Shown one piece after another: positions 28,089 through 38,600 of a stretch of 42,626 nt of DNA. The position numbers were made by a program, and so were the translations under genes. The notes under the pieces were generated by a model. That model worked only from the letters and a program-made list of their open reading frames with translations, did not search any database and was not told where the DNA came from. The stretch is from NCBI GenBank assembly GCA_903904875.1, contig CAIVEC010000017.1, positions 1 through 42,626 of the forward strand. Reading direction: 5' to 3'. Source of the stretch: an uncultured bacterium. Its GTDB lineage: Bacteria; Patescibacteriota; Gracilibacteria; Absconditabacterales; Absconditicoccaceae. Within the stretch, counting starts at the first letter, position 1, and each line of letters opens with the position of its first letter.

Positions 28089-29783
28089 ATGAATTCAACG
28101 TGAACTCTCGCTCCTTATATGTCCAAAGGCAATTATACGGAGAATGAAAGGATAGTCCTTGATCATTTCTTTACCAACGTGGATAGAAATGTCTATTGTG
28201 CAAAAAACGCATTATCAAGCCAATTATGGGCATATTTAGTAGGACAATATTCCAGGACGCATGTTTCGCTCAGAGATAGGTTTCTTCAGCTTTTTGATGA
28301 TCAAAAAATAGCTTTGGAAAAATGAAATATTACTCAGGATGAATATATAAGCGTGGATGAATTGGCTGATTCCATAAAAAATCAATCAGGACTCAAATTG
28401 GAGGCTTTTGAAAAAAAGGCATCTGATTTTCTCAAGAAATGGTGAGTAGATTATGGGCATAATTCCCTTAAAGATTCAGATACTATCAGAATAGCAGTCG
28501 AATGAATTTCTCAAAATTTGACCAAAGTGATAGAATCACCGTTCCCATGTTTGGGAAATTTTCAGGAAAAATCAACAAGATATATCGCATTTGGGAAAGA
28601 AAGCTTGATATTCTCTGACCAGATAAAAAACTCTATCTATGGCAAAGAAATCGTTGATGCTGACAATAAATTAATAGATATCTACGAAAAATTCTCTCCA
28701 ATAGTCAAAGAAGCCTTGGATCAAAATAATGTCTTGAAAAAAGAGGAATTTACTAGTGAGAAAGTGTATGACTCCACTTTGAATGCAAAAGTATTTGATA
28801 TTATGAGATATACGCTTCCGTGCAATGTCTCTACCTCATTGTGAGCTTCGTTTTCAGCAAGGACTTTGGAAACTCATCTCAGTTATATGCTTTCTCATGC
28901 TTTAGAAGAAGTAAGAATAGTCGCTAGATCCATGCTTGAAGAAGCATTACAGCTTTCGCCATGATTACTCATGCATGTGGAAGAAAATCCATATGAAATC
29001 ACCAGAAGGAAAAAAGTAGATGAAGAGGTAAATCATCTTATAAAAACAGCTTCTGTAGAAAATAAAATATATAAAGGCATTCCTAGAGAGGAAAGATTTA
29101 CTATAATTTCCGAGTGAAACTTAGATAATAATATTTTGGCAAGCATCCTTTTTGATGCATGAGGAGAAGAAGGTATAAGCTATAAGCAAGCATTGGATAT
29201 GATAGAAAAAATGACTGCAGATCAGAAAGAGAAACTTATGGAAACCGCATTGGCTGATAGAGGAAAATTCGATAGAATGCCTAGAGCACTTCAACATTCA
29301 ACATTTATGGTGGAGTTTATTTTGGATTTCGGTGCGTACCGTGATATCCAAAGACAAAGAGCAACTAAACAATTACGACAGTGAGTAACTGCTGTTCATG
29401 GATATGATTATCCGGAATATATTGATCTCCCAGGTATGGAAGATTTTAAGAAAGCATATGATGAAATTATGATGGAAGTGACCCAACTTGCTCAAAAAGT
29501 CAGTCAAGATGATAAATATGTGGCACAATATGTAGGAGCATTGTGACATCTGGTAAGAACAACCTTTGAAATGGATCCCGGTCAGATTGCTTATGTGGTG
29601 GAGCTTCGTACCACACCTCAGTGACATCATAGCTATAGAAATTTATTTATAGACCTCTTTCAGGAGATCAAAAAACTCGCGCCGATATTTTCCAAATATG
29701 TGAGATGTGGAGATGACCTGACTGCGTCCAGAAAGGAACAGGAAGAAAAATCGGAAGCAAAAAGAAAAGCATTAGGATTATAA
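28089..29783 (+). CDS. large ThyX-like (COG1351-type) protein, possible flavin-dependent thymidylate synthase homologue
   Basis: A 564-residue soluble protein. Near residues 130-165 are Y-G-H-N-S-L-K-D and E-K-S-T-R-Y, the latter resembling the ThyX S-T-R-Y substrate motif. A second ThyX-like region starts near residue 410 with F-G-A-Y-R-D-I-Q-R-Q-R-A-T, at the place of the ThyX signature R-H-R, and later has Y-V-V-E-L-R-T-T-P. Thus it looks like two ThyX-like halves in one chain, about twice the usual 220-250 residues. The R-H-R signature reads R-Q-R, so activity in dTMP synthesis is uncertain. Long double-domain ThyX-like proteins are known in archaea and candidate phyla. Divergent from ileS across a 172-nt spacer. 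Confidence 0.72.
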
Positions 29784-29834
29784 AATATTTTTATTTATTA
29801 ATTTCTAAGTTTTTTTACCTATTTCAATTTTTCT

Positions 29835-30965
29835 ATGAAAATCTTAGTCATCAATGCATGAAGTTCATCATTGAAATATCAGCTCTTTGATATGGAGAAA
29901 AATGTTGTCGTAACAAAATGAATCGTGGAGAAAGTCTGAGTGAAATGATCTTCTGTCAAAAATCATAAAGAGGCATTACAGTCTATTTTGCCTTTAGTAT
30001 CAGCATATTGAACGTTTGACGCTATCGGGCATAGGGTAGTCCATGGAGGAGAATATTTCAAAAATCCTGTCATCATCACTGATGAAGTCATTCAGAGGAT
30101 TAATGAATGTTCAGATTTAGCACCGTTGCATAATCCTGCTAATCTGCAGGCCATCTTGGCATGCAAGGAATTGCTTCCTAACGTTTCTCAGGTGGCTGTC
30201 TTTGATACGGCTTTCCATCAGGGTATGGAACCTCTCCATTACCTCTATCCTATACCGTACAAATATTATGAAACCTATAAAATCAGAAGATACGGATTCC
30301 ATGGAACTTCTCATCAATACGTGTATGAAAAAGCTGTAGAAATGATGAAAGGCTGAAAGATTCTAACGTGAAAGGTAATTACGTGTCATGTGGGAAACTG
30401 AGTGAGCGTGACAGCAATTAAAGATTGAAAGGTAGTAGAAACATCAATGGGTATGACACCATTGGAATGACTGATGATGGGCACCAGATCAGGGAATATC
30501 GATCCTGCTATCATTATGTATCTTATGACCCATGAATCCATGACGATCGATCAGATAGATGATCTTCTGAATAAACAAAGCTGATTGCTGTGAGTTTCAT
30601 GAGTTTCCAGCGATATCAGGGATATCCTTGCATGAATAGAAAAATGAAACAAGAAATGCATTCTTGCTTTGGATATGTATATCAATTCATTAGTGAAATA
30701 TATCTGAGCGTATGCAGGCATCTTATGATGAGTGGATGTGATTGTCTTGACTGCTGGTGTCATGGAACATAGAGCGATCGTAAGAAAAATGCTCCTCGAA
30801 AAACTTTCTTGGATGTGAGTTATACTTGATGTTCAAGCTAATCAGGATGAATTGCCTGAAGGAAAAATAATTTCCACTCCGGATTCCAAGGTCACGGTCG
30901 TAGTGATACCTACGGATGAAGAACTTATGATAGCCAAAGAGACATTCACCTTAATTACGGCGTAA
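29835..30965 (+). CDS. ackA: acetate kinase
   Basis: A 376-residue enzyme that interconverts acetyl phosphate plus ADP with acetate plus ATP, a substrate-level ATP source. The N-terminus [35 protein letters not shown] and [10 protein letters not shown] are all ASKHA-family acetate-kinase motifs. The first Gly (N-A-G-S-S-S) is TGA. It is a little shorter than the usual ~400 residues. No pta or phosphoketolase gene is adjacent. It lies 51 nt downstream of the ThyX-like gene and may be co-transcribed. Confidence 0.95.
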
Positions 30966-31069
30966 ATATAATGAAAATATGGTAATACACGGCTTGAAAT
31001 CAGGTATAAATTTCATATAAGCTGATTATCTACTACTGCTTTTTTTATTTTTTTTACAATATATCACTT

Positions 31070-31666
31070 ATGGAACAAATTCATCAACCGCATCAAAAAA
31101 AACATTTTAGCGAAGAAGAAACCTTGGATAAGGTAGAAAAGAAAATCGATCACAACATGGAAAAAATCATGAACAAATGATTCGTACACAAATTTCTCAA
31201 TCTAAAAATCGTGAAAGATATCCTTTGTGCTCATTTTGTAAATGACATCAATCATAGACTACAACCGTATCTCAAAACTATCTTCATTATCGTAGGACGA
31301 ATATCACTCATTACCTGAATTGTCGGTATCTTTTCATTCTTGATTTCTTTGAGCGGACTCGGATTTATGTTCAGTCTAGGATTCGGTATCGGACTTCGTG
31401 TATTGATCTATGTATTGTTGGCTATCTTATTTTCGCTCCTTTCACTCTTTACGTGAATCGGCATGATCAGATTCAAAAAACGAGTGCTCTCATTGGTTAT
31501 CCTCTGATTCGCAGTCTCTGCTGTTTCTTTCCTTATCAGCTTAATCCCTGTAGGAATCTATTCGTATAGATCATATGGAAGCTTCTGATGAAGTTTCTTT
31601 AATCTTCTGATTACCTTCATCATCTTGATCCTCATACTCAAAAACGATCATATGTTTAAAAACTAA
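31070..31666 (+). CDS. integral membrane protein of unknown function
   Basis: A 198-residue protein. About 65 charged N-terminal residues (E-E-E-T-L-D-K-V-E-K-K-I) are followed by a cluster of about four hydrophobic segments rich in Ile, Leu, Phe and TGA-encoded Gly, ending K-N-D-H-M-F-K-N. No catalytic or transport motif is recognisable. It starts 104 nt after ackA, and the lipoprotein gene follows 33 nt downstream, so the two may be coupled. Confidence 0.72.
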
Positions 31667-31699
31667 ATCGTAACAAAATTTACCTTGTTATTTTCTCTT

Positions 31700-32383
31700 A
31701 TGAAAAAATATCTGTTTTGAGTACTTTTGCTTTCTGTCGTGCTCTTTTGATGTGCAAAAAAGACTTCAGATACCATAGATGTTAATGCTATTACTGATCT
31801 GACCACATTACAGAACGTGATTGCACAAGTCTCTCAGGAAATGGGTTCGGGAACGATAAACATGGAAGAAGCACAAAATCTACTGGACCAACTCCAGCAG
31901 AAATATGTGGATTTGACTGATACTACCCAGAAAACTATTGAAAATCAGTTTAGTGAGATACAAAAAACTTTTGATAAACAATCAATCGCTTCATATACCT
32001 TACCTCTTTGGGCAAGAAAACTCTGAATGATTGAACCCAAATGAATGGAGCTTAATAAAGTGTTATCCAAACAAACTATCGTTAATGATAGCGGCTATAG
32101 TTCTACTATTCTTGTATATAAATGAAACAATACTATCGCTCTACAACAAGCAAAATTCATAGCAGATAAAGCTCATTTATATGTGAGCAAAAATTTTCAA
32201 CAAGCACAATCGCTTGCAAATAGCGGTAATACCAAGTATATCTCCGGATTGGATATCAGTGGTCTCACGAAGGGTATCGTTTATGTAAACCATGAATTGA
32301 CAGATATAAATATCGACTATCTTTTTTCTGTAAGCGTTGATCAGTACGGAACATTGATTATAGAAGCGACGAAATATAAATAA
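31700..32383 (+). CDS. predicted lipoprotein, function unknown
   Basis: A 227-residue protein with a lipoprotein signal, M-K-K-Y-L-F-G and a Leu/Val-rich core ending in the lipobox V-L-F-G-C, where the Gly is TGA. The mature part begins A-K-K-T-S-D, with a helical Gln-rich region up to residue ~90 (D-Q-L-Q-Q-K-Y-V-D-L-T-D) and a beta-rich C-terminal half. No family is recognised. It would sit on the outer face of the membrane. A word-repeat spacer follows. Confidence 0.72.
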
Positions 32384-32515
32384 TTTAATGAATAATGAAT
32401 AGTGAAAAATGAATAATGTGGGAATTGCTAAAATAAACTATCATATAGCACAATAGGTGGTAATGAAACAAACACCAACATTATTCATTATTAATTTTTA
32501 ATTATTAATTGTTTT
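32384..32515. repeat. word-like inverted-repeat spacer element, family copy 2
   Basis: AATGAATAATGAATAGTG and AAAAATGAATAATG words on the left mirror ACACCAACATTATTCATT and TTTTTAATTATTAATTG on the right. It is the same design and much of the same sequence as the element at 6418-6515, 26 kb away. Confidence 0.7.
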
Positions 32516-32521
32516 AAAATA

Positions 32522-33616
32522 ATGAAGTACGTGATAGGAATATTAGTTGCGTTTATCGCGATGATAAGCGTGAGTTTCGCTCAGGAATATATTTTGTTTT
32601 ATGGAAATGGATGTCCTCATTGCGCCAAAGTAGAGCAGTATTTCAAAAATAATAAGATCACCAAAAAATTCGATATCGTCCAGAAGGAAGTATTCTATAA
32701 TTCTACGAATTTCAAAGAATTGAACGGCTATCTGACTAAACATAAACTTACATACGACAAGATCGGCGTACCTTTCCTCATCATCACTAGCGGTGCCGAC
32801 TGTAATTATGTTAATGGCGATAATAATATCATAGACTATTTTTCTGGCAAGTTAGCACAAATCGCTGCGGCTGCATGCAAGGATACCGCTTTCAGCGGCA
32901 ACTATCTGAGCAATAATCTAAGCCGGTGAAAAAGACTATGATTCTTTGGTATCATGCTTCCTGCAGCATTGTCTGATAGTATCAATCCTTGCGCATTTGC
33001 AGTCATGCTCTTGCTTTTGACAACTATACTTTCCAAACATAAGAGCAGAAGAAAAACGCTTTTAGCCTGAGCGCTTTTTGCTTTAGCGATTTTCCTTACG
33101 TATGTCGGCATGGGTGTCTGATTCTTTTCTGCATTCGCTAATGCCAGTAATACATTCTATCTTAAACTCATTGTCTGAATACTTTGACTCTTGGTTTGAT
33201 TGGCGAATCTCAAGGATTATTTCCGATATGGAAAACGGTTTGTGATGGAAGTCCCTTTTTCTTGGAGACCGAGAATGATGTGACTGATAGAAAATGTCGC
33301 TTCACCACTATGAGCTTTCTTTGTAGGAATCTTGGTAAGCTTATTTTTGCTCCCTTGTTCTTCTGGCCCGTATTTTACTATCTTGGGATATATGAGTTCA
33401 CAGAGCAGGGTGCTTACCTACCGGTGATATATCTATCTCATCTTCTATAACCTAATGTTTGTCTTGCCTATGCTGACGGTCTCTTTCTTGGTCGCATTCG
33501 GTATAAGATCGGTCGATCATCTCGCTAAGATCAAACACAAACATACCCAACTGATCCATCTCATTGTAGGACTCCTGATGCTCGGATTGGGCGCATATGT
33601 ACTTTTGACTATGTAA
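32522..33616 (+). CDS. thioredoxin-like domain fused to a DsbD/CcdA-type membrane electron carrier
   Basis: A 364-residue protein. A signal peptide (cleavage near A-Q-E, residue 20) leads into an exported thioredoxin/glutaredoxin-like domain with C-P-H-C at residues 31-34 and a later cis-Pro segment V-P-F-L-I-I. From about residue 145 a CcdA/DsbD-like membrane domain follows, with N-P-C-A-F-A-V in the first helix and L-P-C-S-S-G-P-Y in a later one. That is the paired P-C motif that passes electrons across the membrane. Trp in Y-W-G-Y-I-Y and elsewhere is CGG or CGA. Role: thiol-disulfide exchange for exported proteins. A TGA at 32927-32929 joins the two halves, so under the standard code they would look like separate genes. 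Confidence 0.87.
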
Positions 33617-33638
33617 ACTAGATTTATTCATATATAAA

Positions 33639-33666
33639 AAAATCCCTGCAATTGGGGATTTTTTTG
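33639..33666. terminator. terminator between the convergent DsbD-like and GNAT genes
   Basis: AATCCC pairs with GGGATT around TGCAATTG, with A run on the left and seven T residues on the right. Confidence 0.8.
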
Positions 33667-33678
33667 ATGATATATTTT

Positions 33679-34146
33679 CTATAGATCAAATTTATATATA
33701 CACTTTTGTCTTTCACCTCTTTGATATTGATCATTATGTTCTGGAAGATCAAGTATTTCGATCAATGCTCCACCAGCACATTCACAGGCTTTTCTCGAAG
33801 CAATATTTTCTGGATTACAAGTGATGAGCATAGGATTTAAACCGTGTTTTTTTGCAAGTTGAAATAATAATTTTACACTACGAGCTGCATAATGATGTCC
33901 TCTGAATTTTTCATCAACACCATATCCTATATGTCCACCATATTGGATGTTTTCATTGTACCCAATGCGTAAATTAATTTCTCACATTCTTTCACCAGTA
34001 ATCGTATTCACCATATCAAATTCATACATGGGGAAATATCCCTTCTTCTCATTAGCAGGCACTTTTTTCACCAAAACAAGTTCCAGATCATCATCTATGA
34101 GCTTGCCGGGGTCTAAAAATATAGCGTCTTTTTCTATGATTTCCAT
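33679..34146 (-). CDS. GNAT family acetyltransferase
   Basis: A 155-residue protein of the RimJ/RimL-like GNAT layout. Strand G-E-I-N-L-R-I-G-Y and G-G-H-I-G-Y-G-V precede D-E-K-F-R-G-H-H-Y-A-A, the acetyl-CoA-binding region. C-N-P-E-N-I-A-S-R-K-A-C-E near residue 110 is the typical motif B (N-x-x-S-x-x-x-x-E). The substrate may be a protein N-terminus or a small amine. It starts 22 nt after gatB and is probably co-transcribed with it. Confidence 0.82.
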
Positions 34147-34168
34147 GTTATGTGGTTTGGATAAATAA

Positions 34169-35620
34169 TTATCTTAATAACTTTTCGAAGATCTCTTGTG
34201 CTATTTTAGGATTGGTCTTACCTCATGTCTTCTTCATTAATTGTCCGATGAAGAATCCCATGGTCGTCGTTTTCCCTCCTTTATATTGTTCCACTATCGT
34301 CGGATTTTCTTCCAGTACTTTCTTTGCCATAAGCTCTATTTCCTTGCTATCCATAGCTGGTGCATCGAATCATTTTCCCTTGATGATTTCGTCCGGATTT
34401 TTACCTGTCCTGAGCATTTCATCCATGACTATTTTAAGCTGATTTTCCATGAGATTTCCTGCTTGCGCTCTGGTCAGAAATTCCGTCAACTTTGTCTGGT
34501 CGAAGGGGAGTTGGTTGATGGTCTTGAAATTCTCTTTCATCCGTGCAGCGATAGGTCAAGCAATCCGTTTTACGATTAATTTACATAAGATTGCTTCGTC
34601 GTTTCACTTCTCGCAATGACTTAGTATTGTGAAAAAGTAATCTAATACCTCTTTATCGCTGATGAGTGCGTTGATATATTCCTTGTTGAATCCATAATCT
34701 TTGAATTGCTTAATGATATTGTGCGGAATGACTATTTTCTGATCGTTCAATCGTTCCATCGTTCTTTTGTCTATTTTCAACGGTGGTAAGTCGGGCTCTG
34801 GAAAATATCTGTAATCGAGCGCTTCCTCTTTTGACCTCATCTGATAGGATTCTCCTTTGGCATCGTCCCGGCCTCTGGTCTCTTGCGTAAATGCTTTTCA
34901 TTCTTCATATAATTTTTCCTGTCTTGTCTGTTCATGCTCGATAGCCCTTTTGATCATGCCGAACGAGTTGATATTCTTCACTTCCACTCTGGTTCATAGT
35001 TGATCTTTCTCTGACTTCCTGACAGAGATGTTCACATCGACTCTCATCTGGCCTTTTTCCATATCCGCGTCAGCGATATCATTGAATCTGACTATTCTCT
35101 GAAGCTCTTTCAAAAATTCTACGACTTCTTCTGTCGTGCTGAAATCAGGCTTAGTCACTATTTCAACTAACGGTGTGCCTGCGCGATTGAAGTCGAGCAA
35201 TGCTTGTCCTCCGTCATGGATCATTTTCGCGGTATCGCATTCCATATGTGCGTCCTGGATGTGGACTATTTTTTCATTCGTATAATTATCCAAGAAAAAG
35301 GAAACCTGTCCCTGGGTATTCGTAGGATGATAGAGTTGGGTAATCTGATAGCCCATAGGCAGATCAGGATAAAAATATGATTTTCTGTCGAATGTTGAAA
35401 TTTCGTTTATTTTGCAGTTCAATGCTTTACCTAAGAGCAATGCTTTCTCCAAAACCTCTTCACTCAATGTCGGAAGCGCTCCTGGCTGTGCTGTACAGAC
35501 GGGACAGATATTGGTGTTTGGCAAAAGTGCATCAAAATTCTGCTGGTTTTTGCACTGGCAAAACATCTTGTTGATGCTTTTCAACTTGATATGAATCTCT
35601 AATCCTATCGTGAGCAACAT
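34169..35620 (-). CDS. gatB: aspartyl/glutamyl-tRNA amidotransferase subunit B
   Basis: A 483-residue subunit of GatCAB, which amidates mischarged Glu-tRNA-Gln or Asp-tRNA-Asn. I-G-L-E-I-H at the N-terminus, four zinc-type cysteines (C-x-C near residue 20 and C-P-V-C near 38), [22 protein letters not shown] and Y-R-Y-F-P-E-P-D-L are family hallmarks. The C-terminal helical YqeY-like tail ends with [11 protein letters not shown] 35620 is chosen; an in-frame GTG two codons upstream (35626) is possible. No gatA or gatC is adjacent. Two tRNA-Gln genes elsewhere in the window are plausible substrates if glutamine charging is indirect. Confidence 0.95.
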
Positions 35621-35693
35621 ATTCACAAATTAACGTAGTAAAGTATTACGAATGCAGTGTAATTATTTTGTTTATTTTTTCAATATTGCATTT

Positions 35694-38600
35694 TTATGGA
35701 TTTAAGAGTTTCTTGAGCAGAGGATTAATGACTTCTCTTGTAGTCGGCCCAAGATATCCGGCTCATGTATCGTTTTCATCTGCTACAATGCTGTTATCCA
35801 ATTGGAACTGGAAGAGTGCATCTAACGTGGCTTGCGTATTTATTCCGTTGATGGAGCCTGTGTAATATTTTTTCGCTTTCAAAAAGTATTGGAGATATTT
35901 TACTCCAGCACTTGATTGTCCTGCCGTATATCATTCAGTGAATTGATAATTCTTATTTATGTTTTTTATGAAATCTAATTCTGCTGTAGTAAATTGTGAT
36001 GCGGTTGTAGTAGTTGTATTTGGAACAAAGGTGGTAGTTCATCGAAGTGAGGTGAAGTTGAGATATGTGCTTTTTTTAATATTTTTATCCGCTCTCATCA
36101 TCATGAGCATCACATATCCTCTGAGTTCTCGATTGAACGGTTTATCTTTGCTCGAGATGATTTTGCTGGTATATAATGCATCTAAATGTTTGCTGTATCG
36201 ATTTCATCCGCCATTGTATGTATCTCATCGCAATGCTCTAGAGAGTGTTGTTCCAAAAATTGCCCTGTTTACTTGATCGTTTGGATCAAATTTGGTTGCC
36301 GGGGTACCATCGGTCTTGAGTCCCATCAGTCCGAGCTGACATGCGGTGATAGCGTAATTTTGGAATTCTGCTGTCTGATTGTTCATATCAGTAAATACAC
36401 ATTTTCTCGTGGTATCCGGTGTCTGTCCTAATATTTTGATGGCGTATTCTGACATCATCTTTGCTAAGTTAGATCTGATAAGTATTCCCGTCATATTTGC
36501 CCAAGTAATATTTGCTACGGTTGTTATTTTTGCATTGTATGCATAAAAATACGCGTCCGTGAGCTCTTTGTTGAACGGCGATGAGAAGAGTACGTATTTT
36601 CATGTGCTGGTTACTCCCGTAGTTGCTTCGGTGAGTGTAGGATCTTTACAGAGTCAATCCGAAGGATTACCTGAATAATCTCCATCTACACAAATATCCG
36701 TTCCACATGTTGTGTTGAGATTTCATCACTGACAATATACTCATGTCTTTACTTTATATATTCCACTGACACACATAAGCTGAGCGCTTGTACATATTGC
36801 TAATCATCATCCGCCTCAACCACCTCATCATCCTGATGGAGCAGTGTAACTTACGGTAAATGTCGGTAAATTATATCGTACACCTGTATTTCCAACGCTA
36901 TCTCTTATTCTTACATAACATCAGCTATATGTGGCGTTACTTAATGCACTCAATGCTATTGTGTTTGATCCAGAAGCTGCTGTAGTTGTCGCACTTCCGC
37001 ATGATCAACTTCGAGAAAGCGTACCGCTGTTTGTTGCCGTAAAGGTAAATGTAGGTGTTTGGCTTGTTGTATTCGTCACCGTTCATGTAGTGATGATAGG
37101 TGCCGTAACACTCCGTGTGAAATTTATCGTTCCTGTAGTCACATTGTTTGCATTGTCTTTAACTACTACCTGCAGAATGTATGTTCAATCTCAACTTCCT
37201 GTTACTGTTGGGTTTTGTATAGTTAATGAACTAAAACTGATTGTTCCTCCGGTTGGTCATGATAATTTTGACCAGACATATCATGAAATTCATGAAACAT
37301 TTCCATCTACCGTAATAGCTGTTGCTATTCATGTGTTAGTTATAATATCTGATCACATAGTGAGTACTGGGGCTGATTTATCAATCCTATACATCTGTAC
37401 TCCTGTGGTTACATTACCTGCTTTGTCTTGTACACAAGCATAGACGTATCCTGTTCATTCGGTACTGAATACTGGAACAGTAGATGATCATCCATTGCAA
37501 TATTGATCAAATTGCGTGTCAGTCCTATAGAGTATTCCTGTCGTTCGCAATGTAAAATTGTCTGCTGGAATAGCGGTTCCTGTAGCGTTAGTGTTTCTTC
37601 GATTACTATTAGTATCACTGAATGTTATAGTTGGTTTAATGGAATCTATCGTAAAATTCGTCGTTTGAATATATGGACTCGTTAATCATCATTTATCTTG
37701 GTAATAAATACCAAATCTTATTGTACTGGAATTTAGTACGCTTGCTGTTCGAACATAGAAGAAATCTCCATCTGCTAATGTTGCTAATGTTGTAAAATTA
37801 GATCATCCATCTGTAGATCGTTGTAATATCTTTCAAGAAAGATTAGCATCATTTCAACCTGTTCGTCTGATGATATATCAACTGCCTCATTTAAGAAACT
37901 CTGATCATGTTGGATAAATAAATGTTGGTCCTGTAGGTGGCGTGCTATCAACCTTAAATCCCGAACTCATAAATGTGGTTGTATTTCATGCAAGATCTGT
38001 CGCTATTATTCTCATTTGTGCTGATGATGTATCCACTGAGTTAACCGTCCAATGATATGATCAATCATTATTTGTGCCCGTTGTAATAATGGTATCTACT
38101 CATCAAAACATATTAATCGAATATTCGATTTGTAATGAATTTGGACCAAAATTTATTTCTGATCATGTATTTCGTGCTATGTCTCTGTAGGCTGATCATG
38201 TTTGATTCTGCCGATAACTTGTGTTTAACGGATTGGTAAATAGTATTCCTGCTGGCGCAGTCTTATCGAAGATGATACTATCAATAACAGGTACTGTTCA
38301 GGTATTGCCTACAAGATCTGTCATAAACACATTGAAGCTAATTATTCATTCCGTATCTCCTGCTTTCATCACGTAGACTCATGAATAGGTGTTTCATCAT
38401 ATGTTAGTAACTGTTCCTGTAGTGAGACTTCATCATGCTATCGTCATGGTCGGTGTTCCTGTCAACGCTTCATGGCTTGTGAAAATCACCGTGATAGTGT
38501 CGCCGAGTTTTGCGTATCAGGTATTGGTCGTGTTATTGGAACTCCATGTTGTTGTTCATGTCAGATGCGGAGTTTCTTTGTCGATATAAAATGTCGCTGA

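Noticed and set aside
36931-37443. Open frames on the plus strand opposite the giant surface protein (also 38602-38856 and 41941-42291)
   Set aside because: They are shadows of the minus-strand repeats; they lack starts in context and recognisable motifs.
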